Shown here piece after piece: positions 15,401-24,700 of a stretch of 49,963 bases of DNA. The notes beneath the pieces were generated by a model that made no database searches, was not told the origin of the DNA, and saw nothing but the letters and a program-made list of their open reading frames with translations. This DNA comes from an uncultured Veillonella sp. (GTDB taxonomy: Bacteria; Bacillota; Negativicutes; Veillonellales; Veillonellaceae), in contig CABSJA010000009.1 in assembly GCA_902477915.1 (NCBI GenBank), forward strand, positions 1 through 49,963. The letters are read 5' to 3'. Each line of letters begins with the position of its first letter. Position 1 is the stretch's first letter. The translations under genes were made by a program, and so were the position numbers.

Positions 15401-17563
15401 ATGTCTGACAAAAAGACTTCAAAGGATGCTGAACGCGATCTATTAGCTCCTGTATCCTTTGATGAATTTGAGAAACCTACGTATGAACAATGGCAGGCAG
15501 AGGTTGAAAAGGCCTTAAAGGGTGGCGACTTCCACAAGAAGATGTTCACGAAAACCTATGAAGGTATTACGTTGCAGCCGATTTACACACCTGCATTGCA
15601 TGCAGAAGCAATTCCGAAGGGCGTATACCCTGGGTCAGGTGAGTTCCTACGTGGCACTAAGGCAAGTGGTTATATTAAAGACTCTTGGGGTGTATCCCAA
15701 TATGTAGATGACTCTTTGCCTAAAGATGCTAATCATGCAAGTTTATACGAGATTGTAAAAGGTGGCACCATTCACAACATCCGCCTAGATGAAGCAACAC
15801 GTCATGATCAAGACGTGCAAGTAGGCGCATCTGTTGGCGTTGGTGGTACATCTGTATCCACCATGGATGACTGCAAACAATTGATTGACCGCTTCAATTT
15901 GAAGGAAAATCCTTTGTACATTGAAACTGGTGCTTCTGCAGCCATCTTGCTTGGCATGTTAGCGGCTACAGTGAAAGGCGCTAAAAAACAAACGTCTGAC
16001 TTGAAAGGTCTCGTTGGTGCCGACCCTATCGGTGTTTTGGCGAAAGACGGTGCTTTGCACATTTCCTTAGATACAGCCTTTGATGAAATGGCACATACTG
16101 TTGTATGGGCTAAAGAGCAAGCTCCAGAGCTTAAAACAGTGCTTGTATCCGGCGATGTTTACGCTAATGGCGGCGCTAACGATGTGCAAGAGGTTGCTTA
16201 TGCATTGGCAACGGCTGTATGCTACGTGCGTCAATTAGCACAACGCAACATCGATATTCACACCATTGCGAAGAGCATGATGTTCACATTCTCCTTAGGT
16301 GCTAACTTCTTTATGGAAATTGCTAAATTACGTGCCTTGCGCGTACTTTGGGCTCGCATTATGGAAGCTTTCGGTGCTGAAGAAGCGGACCGTGCTGTTC
16401 ATGTACACGGCAGAACATCTGCTTTCACAAAAACTGTATACGACCCATATGTAAACTTGTTGCGCAATACGACACAAGCATTCTCTGGCGTTGTAGGCGG
16501 TTTGAACAGCCTTGAAGTATCTCCATTTGACCAACCAATTCGCAAAGCAGACGATTTCTCTCGCCGTATTGCCCGTAACATCCAAGTTATGTTGCAAACT
16601 GAATTCGAGTTGCGCCAACCTGTGGACCCTGTAGGCGGTTCCTGGTACGTGGAAACATTGGCTGCTGAACTATGTGAAAAAATCTGGGCTGAGTTCCAAA
16701 CTATTGAGTCTAAAGGCGGCATTATTGCCGCGTTGAAAGAAGGCTATCCTCAAGCTCAAGTGAAAGCCATCCTCGATGAACGTTTCAAGAACCTTGCATT
16801 CCGTAAGGACGTAGCTGTTGGTAACAACATGTATGCGAATATGACGGAAGAATTGCTTGATCCAAAACCAGAAAATCAAGAAACATTGCGTCAAAAACGA
16901 GCTGCTCAAATCGATGAGTACTTGGCAGGTGCAGAGGCTGATGCGGTTGTGAAAGCACAGGCTACTCTAGAAGCAAGTACGACAGAGCCAGGTGCGTTGA
17001 TTGGCCTCATCGAACTTGGGGCATTACAAAAATTGACAATCCGCCAAATCCGTAAGGCTTTAGATGCCGGCGATATTGCTTCTGAAACAATCGAACCAAT
17101 TACAGCACATCGCTGGACTGAACAATTCGAAGCCCTCCGTATGCGCACTGAAGCATATAAACAACGTACGAAAGATAATGTGAAGGTATTCTTGGCTAAT
17201 ATGGGCCCAATTCCTCAACATAAACCTCGTGCGGACTTCTCCACAGGCTTCTTCGAAGTAGGTGCTTTTGAAGTTATTAAAAATGATGGCCATGAAACAA
17301 CGGCTGATGCGGCGAAGGCTGCTCGTGAAAGTGGTGCCGATGTTGTCGTTATCTGTTCCACAGATGATACATATCCAGAATTAGTACCACCACTCGCTAA
17401 AGAGTTGAAAGAAACTATGCCGAATGTAACAGTTATTTTGGCAGGGGCGCCTCCTAAGGACCTTGAGCCTGTATACCGTGAAGCTGGCGTAGACGACTTC
17501 ATTTCCGTTCGTGCAAATTGCTACGAAATCTTACATACGTTACAAGATAAGAAAGGGATGTGA
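15401..17563 (+). CDS. mutA: Methylmalonyl-CoA mutase small subunit
   Basis: 720 residues, the non-catalytic beta subunit of the heterodimeric mutase. It has the mutase barrel (residues about 60-560) and a C-terminal flavodoxin-like domain, but the B12-binding DxHxxG motif is replaced by NDGHETTAD, as is normal for this subunit. With MutB it interconverts succinyl-CoA and methylmalonyl-CoA, the carbon-skeleton step of propionate formation in the cytoplasm. AAAGGAGG lies six bases before the ATG. First gene of the riboswitch-controlled operon; its stop is four bases before mutB. Confidence 0.95.
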   Translation: MSDKKTSKDAERDLLAPVSFDEFEKPTYEQWQAEVEKALKGGDFHKKMFTKTYEGITLQPIYTPALHAEAIPKGVYPGSGEFLRGTKASGYIKDSWGVSQYVDDSLPKDANHASLYEIVKGGTIHNIRLDEATRHDQDVQVGASVGVGGTSVSTMDDCKQLIDRFNLKENPLYIETGASAAILLGMLAATVKGAKKQTSDLKGLVGADPIGVLAKDGALHISLDTAFDEMAHTVVWAKEQAPELKTVLVSGDVYANGGANDVQEVAYALATAVCYVRQLAQRNIDIHTIAKSMMFTFSLGANFFMEIAKLRALRVLWARIMEAFGAEEADRAVHVHGRTSAFTKTVYDPYVNLLRNTTQAFSGVVGGLNSLEVSPFDQPIRKADDFSRRIARNIQVMLQTEFELRQPVDPVGGSWYVETLAAELCEKIWAEFQTIESKGGIIAALKEGYPQAQVKAILDERFKNLAFRKDVAVGNNMYANMTEELLDPKPENQETLRQKRAAQIDEYLAGAEADAVVKAQATLEASTTEPGALIGLIELGALQKLTIRQIRKALDAGDIASETIEPITAHRWTEQFEALRMRTEAYKQRTKDNVKVFLANMGPIPQHKPRADFSTGFFEVGAFEVIKNDGHETTADAAKAARESGADVVVICSTDDTYPELVPPLAKELKETMPNVTVILAGAPPKDLEPVYREAGVDDFISVRANCYEILHTLQDKKGM

Positions 17564-17567
17564 GCTC

Positions 17568-19760
17568 ATGTTTAAAAATCCAGACTTCTCCTCTCTTGGC
17601 TTGGGATCTCAGTCGCCGACATCTCGCGATGCATGGCTTGCTGAACTTCAAAAAGAAACAGGAAAAAGCTTTGAAGATTTATATAATACAACAATGGAGC
17701 AAATCCAATTAAAACCTCTCTATACAGAGATGGATTATGAAGGAATGACACACCTTGACTATATGGCTGGTGTACCTCCATTCTTGCGTGGACCTTATTC
17801 CACAATGTACGTAACTCGTCCTTGGACAGTACGTCAGTACGCTGGTTTCTCCACAGCAGAAGAATCTAATGCGTTCTACCGTCGTAACTTGGCAGCGGGC
17901 CAAAAAGGTTTGTCTATCGCCTTTGACCTTGCCACACATCGTGGTTACGACTCCGACCATCCTCGCGTAGTAGGTGACGTTGGTAAAGCCGGTGTTGCGG
18001 TAGACTCCATCCTCGATATGGAAATTCTGTTCTCCGGTATTCCTCTCGACCAAATGTCCGTATCCATGACAATGAACGGCGCCGTATTGCCTGTCATGGC
18101 GTTCTACATCCTAGCTGGTGAAGAACAAGGCGTTGATAAAAAGGTTATGGCTGGTACAATCCAAAATGATATCTTGAAAGAATTCATGGTACGTAATACC
18201 TATATTTACCCTCCAGCTACGTCCATGCGCATTATCGGTGATATCTTTGCGTACACTTCTCAGTACATGCCTAAATTCAACAGTATCTCCATTTCTGGCT
18301 ACCATATGCAAGAAGCAGGCGCTACTGCAGATATCGAATTAGGTTACACCTTGGCCGACGGTCTTGAATACATCCGTACCGGTGTAAATGCAGGCCTTCA
18401 CGTAGATAAATTCGCTCCACGATTGTCCTTCTTCTGGGCAATCGGTAAAAACTACTTCATGGAAGTAGCGAAAATGCGTGCTGCACGTATGTTGTGGGCT
18501 AAGATTATTAAGAGCTTCGGTTCTGAAAATCCAAAATCTATGGCTCTTCGTACACATAGCCAAACATCTGGCTGGTCCTTAACAGAACAAGATCCATTCA
18601 ATAACGTAGCTCGTACATGTATGGAAGCGATGGGTGCTGCATTGGGCCATACGCAATCTCTACATACCAATGCGCTTGATGAAGCCATTGCGTTGCCTAC
18701 GGACTTCTCTGCACGTATCGCTCGTAATACTCAGCTTTATATTCAAGACGAAACTAAGGTATGTAAGGTTATCGACCCATGGGGCGGTTCCTACTACGTA
18801 GAAGCCTTGACTGATGAATTGATTCGCCGTGCTTGGGGTCATATCCAAGAAATCGAATCCCTTGGTGGTATGGCGAAAGCGATTGATACTGGTCTTCCTA
18901 AGATGCGTATCGAAGAAGCGGCAGCTCGTCGCCAAGCTCGTATCGACTCTGGCCGTGAAGCGATTATCGGCATCAATAAATATCGTCTAGATAAAGAAGA
19001 TCCATTGGATATCCTCGACGTAGATAACACGGCTGTACGAGAAGCGCAAATCCGTCGTCTCGAACAATTGCGTGCTAACCGTGATGAAGATAAGGTTCAA
19101 TCTTGTCTCGAAGCGATTACCAATGCTACAGAATCCGGGGAAGGCAACTTGCTTGCCCTTGCACTTGAAGCTGCTCGTGCTCGTGCATCCTTGGGTGAAA
19201 TTTCCTTTGCTGTTGAAAAAGTTTGCGGCCGTCATAAAGCGGTTATTCGCTCTATTTCCGGTGTATACTCCAGCGAATATGAAGATGACGATGTTATCAA
19301 AGAAGTACGTCAAATGGCGGATGACTTTGAAGAACTCGAAGGCCGTCGCCCTCGCATCATGATTGCGAAGATGGGCCAAGACGGTCATGACCGCGGTGCC
19401 AAAGTTATCGCTACATCCTTCGCGGATATGGGCTTTGACGTGGATATCGGACCTTTGTTCCAAACTCCAGAAGAAACAGCGCAAGATGCGGTGGATAATG
19501 ACGTTCACATCGTCGGGTTCAGTTCCCTTGCAGCAGGTCACAAAACATTGTTACCTCAACTTGTGGAAGAACTCAAAAAACGCGGTCGTGGAGATATATT
19601 GGTTGCCATTGGTGGCGTAATCCCTGCTCAGGACTATGAATTCCTACGCGAACATGGCGCAGTGGCTATCTTTGGCCCTGGTACAGTCTTGCCAGTAGCG
19701 GCTAAGAAATTACTAGAAACATTGACCAGCCACGTTCAAGAAGAAGAGTCTGATGACTGA
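17568..19760 (+). CDS. mutB: Methylmalonyl-CoA mutase large subunit
   Basis: 730 residues, the catalytic alpha subunit. The CoA/substrate barrel includes TMNGAVLPVMAFYI and DLATHRGYDSD. The C-terminal B12-binding domain carries MGQDGHDRGAKVIA near residue 605, with the His that coordinates cobalt. Catalyses the adenosylcobalamin radical rearrangement between R-methylmalonyl-CoA and succinyl-CoA. The ATG at 17568 lies four bases after mutA and is preceded by GAAAGGG; an in-frame start at 17511 inside mutA has no ribosome site. Overlaps meaB by eight bases. Confidence 0.96.
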   Translation: MFKNPDFSSLGLGSQSPTSRDAWLAELQKETGKSFEDLYNTTMEQIQLKPLYTEMDYEGMTHLDYMAGVPPFLRGPYSTMYVTRPWTVRQYAGFSTAEESNAFYRRNLAAGQKGLSIAFDLATHRGYDSDHPRVVGDVGKAGVAVDSILDMEILFSGIPLDQMSVSMTMNGAVLPVMAFYILAGEEQGVDKKVMAGTIQNDILKEFMVRNTYIYPPATSMRIIGDIFAYTSQYMPKFNSISISGYHMQEAGATADIELGYTLADGLEYIRTGVNAGLHVDKFAPRLSFFWAIGKNYFMEVAKMRAARMLWAKIIKSFGSENPKSMALRTHSQTSGWSLTEQDPFNNVARTCMEAMGAALGHTQSLHTNALDEAIALPTDFSARIARNTQLYIQDETKVCKVIDPWGGSYYVEALTDELIRRAWGHIQEIESLGGMAKAIDTGLPKMRIEEAAARRQARIDSGREAIIGINKYRLDKEDPLDILDVDNTAVREAQIRRLEQLRANRDEDKVQSCLEAITNATESGEGNLLALALEAARARASLGEISFAVEKVCGRHKAVIRSISGVYSSEYEDDDVIKEVRQMADDFEELEGRRPRIMIAKMGQDGHDRGAKVIATSFADMGFDVDIGPLFQTPEETAQDAVDNDVHIVGFSSLAAGHKTLLPQLVEELKKRGRGDILVAIGGVIPAQDYEFLREHGAVAIFGPGTVLPVAAKKLLETLTSHVQEEESDD

Positions 19761-21006
19761 TAATAAACGGACTACTCCGGACGCATTGCATACGACTCAG
19801 GATGCCACCTTCACCACTGGTGAAGGTAAGGCTCCTGAATTAGGTGTAAAAAATGCAAATGCCGAGGGTAGCACCTACCGTCCCGATTGGGTGCCGGAAG
19901 ATGCGAAAAAGGATGATACCTTCGCGTGTCATGTAATGAAAGGCGTCAAGGAAATGCACGATGGCCTCTTGTCTAGCTCCGCTCATCTGGCTCCGTCGGT
20001 ACGTCCCGTACAGCGGCGAAAGAAGTTAACTGTCGCTGATTATGTACGCGGTATCGAGCAGGGGGACCGCGTTATACTTTCACGGGCTATCACGTTAGTA
20101 GAAAGTAATAATAAGGAACACTTTAAATTAGCTCAACAAGTATTGCAAGCTATATTGCCTCGCACGGGCAAGGCGTTGCGCATCGGTATTACTGGTGTGC
20201 CTGGGGCTGGTAAAAGTACATTTATTGAAGCCTTTGGTAACATGCTCATTGAAGCAGGTTACAAGGTAGCCGTACTTGCTGTAGACCCTACGAGCCAAGT
20301 CACAAAGGGCAGTATTTTGGGCGATAAAACGCGGATGGAAACATTGACGAAACATCCTGACGCGTACATTCGTCCGTCGCCGGCAGGTGGTACACTAGGC
20401 GGTGTAGCTCGTAAAAGTAGAGAGACCATGCTACTTTGCGAGGCTGCTGGATACGATATCATTCTCGTTGAAACCGTTGGGGTTGGGCAAAGTGAAGTTA
20501 CTGTGCGTTCCATGGTAGACTTCTTTATGCTCATCGTATTAACAGGTGCAGGCGATGAATTACAAGGCATCAAAAAAGGCGTTATGGAGCTGGCCGATGC
20601 TATTGTGGTCAACAAGGCTGATGGGGATAACCTCAAGCGCGCTCTCATCGCTCGTAGCGATTACGATCGGATGTTGCATTACATTCGTCCTGCTACGGAA
20701 AAATGGAAAACCCAAGCCTACACTTGCTCAGCCGTTACAAAGGATGGCCTCGATGAATTGTGGGATGTAATCCAAGAATTTACTGAACAAGGTAAAGAAA
20801 ATGGGGTCTTCTTAAAACGCCGTCAAGAACAATCCCTCCGTTGGGTACGCGATATGATTGACGAACACTTGCACAACCTATTCTTTAATAATGTCGTCAT
20901 TCAAGGTCGTATGGGCGAAGTGGAAGCGGCCGTCTTAGATGGTGAAATGAGCGAATCTCAAGCCGTTGAAGAATTAATTGGCGTTTTCGATAAGTCCATT
21001 AAATAA
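19753..21006 (+). CDS. meaB: MeaB/ArgK-family GTPase chaperone of the mutase
   Basis: 417 residues. A G3E-type P-loop GTPase that loads and protects the B12 cofactor of methylmalonyl-CoA mutase. GVPGAGKST (about 147-155) is the P-loop, DPTSQVTKGSILGDKTRM the family signature, ETVGVGQSE the switch region and NKADGDN (about 286) the base-specificity motif. About 85-95 extra residues precede the usual start of the core (E. coli ArgK is about 331 residues); they are polar and have no recognised domain. Its start overlaps the end of mutB by eight bases, so translation is coupled. Confidence 0.93.
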   Translation: MTDNKRTTPDALHTTQDATFTTGEGKAPELGVKNANAEGSTYRPDWVPEDAKKDDTFACHVMKGVKEMHDGLLSSSAHLAPSVRPVQRRKKLTVADYVRGIEQGDRVILSRAITLVESNNKEHFKLAQQVLQAILPRTGKALRIGITGVPGAGKSTFIEAFGNMLIEAGYKVAVLAVDPTSQVTKGSILGDKTRMETLTKHPDAYIRPSPAGGTLGGVARKSRETMLLCEAAGYDIILVETVGVGQSEVTVRSMVDFFMLIVLTGAGDELQGIKKGVMELADAIVVNKADGDNLKRALIARSDYDRMLHYIRPATEKWKTQAYTCSAVTKDGLDELWDVIQEFTEQGKENGVFLKRRQEQSLRWVRDMIDEHLHNLFFNNVVIQGRMGEVEAAVLDGEMSESQAVEELIGVFDKSIK

Positions 21007-21105
21007 GTAGATAGCTACATACCTATTTGATAAGCTGGCATAACTTATCTATTAAGACACTCCGATTAGCTATCATACTGATTTAGACATATAAGATGTA
21101 TCCAG

Positions 21106-21171
21106 AAAAGGCATAGTATAAACATTACTATTGGGTTTACCCCAATGGAGATGTATACTATGCCTTTTTAT
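21106..21171 (+). terminator. Intrinsic terminator of the mut operon
   Basis: AAAAGGCATAGTATA (21106-21120) pairs with TATACTATGCCTTTT (21154-21168). Inside is a second hairpin, ATTGGG-TTTAC-CCCAAT. Confidence 0.88.
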
Positions 21172-21301
21172 GTGCTTGTGAAAGCATATTCATGAAACAA
21201 ATTTCATAAAAAATACGGTTGATACTTTCGTAAATAACATATATGATATATAATTTAATCATAAACTGTTACTTGTGTGTGATTAAAAAGAGAGGTTCAT
21301 T

Positions 21302-22192
21302 ATGAAACCACTAGTAAAGAAAATGTTAACAGCCGTATTGTGTGCATCTACTCTAACAGCTCCATTATTCTTGACAGGATGTAGTGTTTCTAAGGTTGCC
21401 AATAGCGTACAACAAGGTGTTCAAAAGAAATCACAGGATGATGTTAAAGTGTTTAACAACTACATTAAAGCCGTTGGCGATTTTAACAGTCATACAGTGC
21501 GCTTTGGCTATGCTATCGGCCCAGACATTCAAAAACTAAGAGAAGGTCAACATTTAACAAGCTTTATGGCACCACATTTTGATTCTTTACAAAAGAACTT
21601 ACAAGCCGCTAAGGATGCTGGCGTGCCATATGATGATATGAAAGAACCTTTAGATAATGTATTGGCTGTATTAAAGGATATTGTACCAGTAGCCAGTGAA
21701 TTGGATACGTACTACGAAACTAATTCATATCAAGCAGATAATTATGCTAAGGAACAACAATTAGGACCTAAATACGTTCAATTATATGATCAGTTCTATG
21801 CAGCGTATAATCAACTAGACGCAGTAATTCACAAACACAACACAGAAAACCAACAAGAACAATTGAAAGAACTTAAGGATTCTGGTAAGAAAAATGCAGC
21901 TGCTGCTCAAGAAGTTCATTTACGTTTAACTGCATTATTGGATAGCTTTGAAGAAGGCAAGCAAATCGATGTAAATGCGGCGAACCAAGAGTTGCAAGGT
22001 ATCATGGATGTATCCAGCAGCATTACTAGTCCGGACTATAACTCTGCTAAAAATCATTTAAATACAACTATTGGTAGAATTCGTACATTCTTAGGTGACC
22101 AAACAGCTGATCATTACAATGATATGATTGAATCCTACAATAGCTTTATTGGCAGTGTAAATCGCTTGGATATGAATAAACTTGATAAATAA
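21302..22192 (+). CDS. YiiG-like (DUF3829) lipoprotein, paralogue of 12681
   Basis: 296 residues. Signal peptide with lipobox LTGC and Cys27. Helical mature domain with the same landmarks as the paralogue at 12681-13583 (VPYDDMKEPLDN, DNYAKEQQLGPKYVQLYDQF, SGKKNAAAAQEVHLR). Function not established. Fifty bases separate it from a small two-helix membrane protein and no terminator lies between, so they are probably cotranscribed. Confidence 0.82.
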   Translation: MKPLVKKMLTAVLCASTLTAPLFLTGCSVSKVANSVQQGVQKKSQDDVKVFNNYIKAVGDFNSHTVRFGYAIGPDIQKLREGQHLTSFMAPHFDSLQKNLQAAKDAGVPYDDMKEPLDNVLAVLKDIVPVASELDTYYETNSYQADNYAKEQQLGPKYVQLYDQFYAAYNQLDAVIHKHNTENQQEQLKELKDSGKKNAAAAQEVHLRLTALLDSFEEGKQIDVNAANQELQGIMDVSSSITSPDYNSAKNHLNTTIGRIRTFLGDQTADHYNDMIESYNSFIGSVNRLDMNKLDK

Positions 22193-22242
22193 TATCTAAT
22201 CGTATATACCATGTTATGTAATGTTAGGAGAGGAACATTTAA

Positions 22243-22500
22243 ATGAGCAAGAAAATGTTATTACCCGTTGGTGTAGTTGTTCTAATTATAGGTATTGTTA
22301 TCCTATTATTAAATCCAGATCCAGCTACAACGAATTTGGAAATTGCAAGAAACGCTACTAATGCACGAGACGCAGCTAAAGCGATTTCTTCTAATAATCA
22401 AACCTATGCATGGATGTATTCCCTCGGTATGTTCTTTACTGGTTTTGGCGTGTCCTTAACAATCGGTGGCATACTTGTAAAATTCCTTAAAAAAGATTAA
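22243..22500 (+). CDS. Small two-helix membrane protein, function unknown
   Basis: 85 residues. A hydrophobic helix at about 5-24, a polar stretch NPDPATTNLEIARNATN with repeated Ala/Asn, and a second helix at about 58-80 ending in KKD. AGGAGAGG lies upstream of the ATG. Not recognised. It follows the YiiG-like lipoprotein and is closed by the terminator at 22571-22617. Confidence 0.75.
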   Translation: MSKKMLLPVGVVVLIIGIVILLLNPDPATTNLEIARNATNARDAAKAISSNNQTYAWMYSLGMFFTGFGVSLTIGGILVKFLKKD

Positions 22501-22570
22501 TAGGATGTAAGAGATTATAAGCCTTCTAGGTTGAATTTAATCTGGACTATAGCTAAATCAAGCTTACATT

Positions 22571-22617
22571 AAAGGCTATACTAATATGTGTATCACTATT
22601 AGTATAGCCTTTTTTTG
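22571..22617 (+). terminator. Intrinsic terminator
   Basis: AAAGGCTATACTAAT pairs with its complement ending at 22613, followed by TTTTTTT. Confidence 0.92.
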
Positions 22618-22651
22618 TCCCATACATATTTTTAGATGCCTTAAAACGTGA

Positions 22652-22657
22652 TATAAT
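22652..22657 (+). promoter_or_regulatory. Extended -10 element of the exbB operon
   Basis: TGATATAAT, an extended -10, about 45 bases before the exbB start. The -35 region (TTTTTA at 22629-22634) is weak. Confidence 0.45.
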
Positions 22658-22701
22658 TAACTCTAATAGGGCCTAGAGGGTAACGGCTTTTGGAGGTTAG
22701 T

Positions 22702-23307
22702 ATGAGTAGCATAGCGCATTTATTTGTAGCTGGTGGATTTGTAATGTATCCGCTAGTAATTTTTTTGCTCTTTGCGTTGATGATTGGCATTGAGCGTATC
22801 GTTTTATATCGCAAGTTTACAAAGGACTTGCGTCGCTTTAATAAGGTATTAGAAAAGAACCAAAGCTGGGTTATGTTGCCGAGCGTATTGGAACGTGACA
22901 CACTGGAGCTAGGCTCTCTATTTGCTCGTGCCATTCGCAGTGCGAAGAACTACAATAGCTTGGAAAATCGTTTGCAAGATATTGTATCATATGCCGATGA
23001 ACGTTTAAAACGCGGTTTAAGCTGGCTTAGCATGATTGTAACCATGGCCCCACTATTGGGCTTGTTGGGTACCGTGCTTGGCATGATTCGTGCTTTTGCT
23101 GTCGTAGGTGGAGATATTGGGGCTCCTACCATCATTACGGGCGGTGTATCTGAAGCGTTGGTAGCAACGGCGACAGGCTTGACGGTAGCCATCATTGCAC
23201 TAGGCTTTCACAGTTACTGTGCGGCAAAGGTCAACGATTCTATTACTACATTAGAGCATGAGTGTGGTAATATCCTCGATGCGTACAACGAGGAACATGA
23301 TATATGA
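22702..23307 (+). CDS. exbB: ExbB/MotA/TolQ-family proton channel
   Basis: About 201 residues, three membrane helices (near residues 12-32, 110-135 and 150-175). The conserved motif MAPLLGLLGTVLGMI and the TGLTVAIIAL helix are typical of ExbB/TolQ. With ExbD it uses proton motive force to energise TonB in the inner membrane. The ATG at 22702 has GGAGG five bases upstream; a TTG at 22690 would bury that site. It overlaps exbD by four bases (ATGA). Confidence 0.92.
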   Translation: MSSIAHLFVAGGFVMYPLVIFLLFALMIGIERIVLYRKFTKDLRRFNKVLEKNQSWVMLPSVLERDTLELGSLFARAIRSAKNYNSLENRLQDIVSYADERLKRGLSWLSMIVTMAPLLGLLGTVLGMIRAFAVVGGDIGAPTIITGGVSEALVATATGLTVAIIALGFHSYCAAKVNDSITTLEHECGNILDAYNEEHDI

Positions 23308-23708
23308 GACGACGCACATTAGGGGTTAAAAAAGAACCGACCATCATGATTATCCCTATGATCGATATCGTATTCTTCTTATTGGTATTTTTCATGGTGG
23401 GTACGCTGTACATGAATACAGAGCAGCAAATTCCTCTAAATTTGCCATCTGCATCTACATCTACGGCAAAATCTATCGAGCCTATTACGATTACCTTAAC
23501 TACAACGCATACGTTATATATCGATAATCAGGAAATTTCTTCGGAACGCTTGGCGGAAGAGGTGCGGTCTATTGTTAAACAAGCACCGCGACAAGCCTTT
23601 GTTATCCGTGCATCTAAGGATGTATACTACAGCGAGGTTATCGCTCTGTTAGATATGCTCAAGGTTAATGGCGCTAAATATATTAGTGTCGCAACGGAAC
23701 GGAAGTGA
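23304..23708 (+). CDS. exbD: ExbD/TolR-family transport protein
   Basis: 134 residues. One N-terminal membrane helix with the family motif MIPMIDIVFFLLVFFMVG; the Asp is the proton-path residue. The rest is a periplasmic domain (TITLTTTHTLYID..., AFVIRASKDVYYSEVIALLDMLK). It starts within the last codons of exbB and is followed after four bases by the TonB-like gene. Confidence 0.93.
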   Translation: MRRRTLGVKKEPTIMIIPMIDIVFFLLVFFMVGTLYMNTEQQIPLNLPSASTSTAKSIEPITITLTTTHTLYIDNQEISSERLAEEVRSIVKQAPRQAFVIRASKDVYYSEVIALLDMLKVNGAKYISVATERK

Positions 23709-23712
23709 TTCT

Positions 23713-24546
23713 ATGTTTGAATCGCATTATTTGAAACCGTTCATCGTGTCCTTAGGCATTACGACGATACTCGTATCGGGGATGGGGCTTTCCTTGCGAG
23801 GTATGGCGGGTACTGGTGCAGCTCATGATGCGGCTGAAATTAGCTTTGACTTGCCTGATGATAGTGAAAGTAGCGCAGAGGTAGCAGAACCGACGCCACA
23901 ACCTGAGGAAAAGGTTGCCCCCGCAGAGGCAGATCCTGAACGGGCAGCACCAAAACCTCAATCTCAGTCACAACCTATGGTGGCGGCTGTGACGTCTGAT
24001 GAAAATGAACGAACTAAAACATTAGATACGAATGCTAGTGCACCAGAGCAACGACGAGAATGGGCTATACCTAAGGCCATCGAATCTGAAGCGGCTGGCG
24101 TAGAGCAAGCGGTTGTAATGCATGATAAACAATCAAAACCGAAAGAGGCACCTATGGGGAAGGATGTTACATCTGACCCTAATGCCAATGGTGATGGTCG
24201 TACGGAATCAGCTGACTTATCATTCCTATCAGATCTTGCATGGAGCTTGTTAACACCAGGCCAGCAAGAATTATTACGACAACCTGCTATTAATCCAAGC
24301 GCCTATCTTCGTCGTGTCCAAGAACAAGGCGCGAGAACTTCCGTGACAGGTACTGTTACGGTGAAGGTGAACTTTGGAGAAGATGGCCATGTCATCGTTG
24401 CTCCGAATACACCGCGCATCGTGGTGGACGGTGTGCCGCCTGATGTAATGGAAGAGGCGTTGCGCATTGTTAAAACCAGTGGCAGCATCGTCAATAACTC
24501 TGGACGCATACAAACCTTAACAATCCCTGTCGTTATGGGACAATAA
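23713..24546 (+). CDS. tonB: TonB-family energy transducer
   Basis: 277 residues. An N-terminal hydrophobic segment anchors it in the inner membrane. A Pro/Glu/Gln-rich periplasmic linker follows (EPTPQPEEKVAPAEADPE). The C-terminal TonB domain (TGTVTVKVNFGEDGHVIV, then MEEALRIVKTSG) contacts outer-membrane receptors. The ATG at 23713 avoids long overlap with exbD; the ribosome site is weak (GGAAGTG), so coupling to exbD translation is likely. Which receptor it serves is not visible in the window. The stop codon lies inside the terminator stem. Confidence 0.87.
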   Translation: MFESHYLKPFIVSLGITTILVSGMGLSLRGMAGTGAAHDAAEISFDLPDDSESSAEVAEPTPQPEEKVAPAEADPERAAPKPQSQSQPMVAAVTSDENERTKTLDTNASAPEQRREWAIPKAIESEAAGVEQAVVMHDKQSKPKEAPMGKDVTSDPNANGDGRTESADLSFLSDLAWSLLTPGQQELLRQPAINPSAYLRRVQEQGARTSVTGTVTVKVNFGEDGHVIVAPNTPRIVVDGVPPDVMEEALRIVKTSGSIVNNSGRIQTLTIPVVMGQ

Positions 24547-24589
24547 AGAGGCATATCACATACTATGTATGTAAGATATGCCTCTTTTA
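24545..24589 (+). terminator. Intrinsic terminator of exbBD-tonB
   Basis: AAAGAGGCATATC (24545-24557) pairs with 24575-24587. An inner stem ACATAC/GTATGT extends it. Confidence 0.88.
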
Positions 24590-24700
24590 CTTTTGTAGTA
24601 TTAATTATTTTACTTTTGCAGTATTAGTTATTTGTAGCGTGTTATTTATACTCTCCAGAATATTATGGAAATATAATTCATACGGAAAAACTGTATCCTA

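Noticed and set aside
18987..19541. Minus-strand open frame of 184 codons inside mutB
   Set aside because: Lies within the conserved B12-binding region of mutB; codon pattern follows the plus strand.
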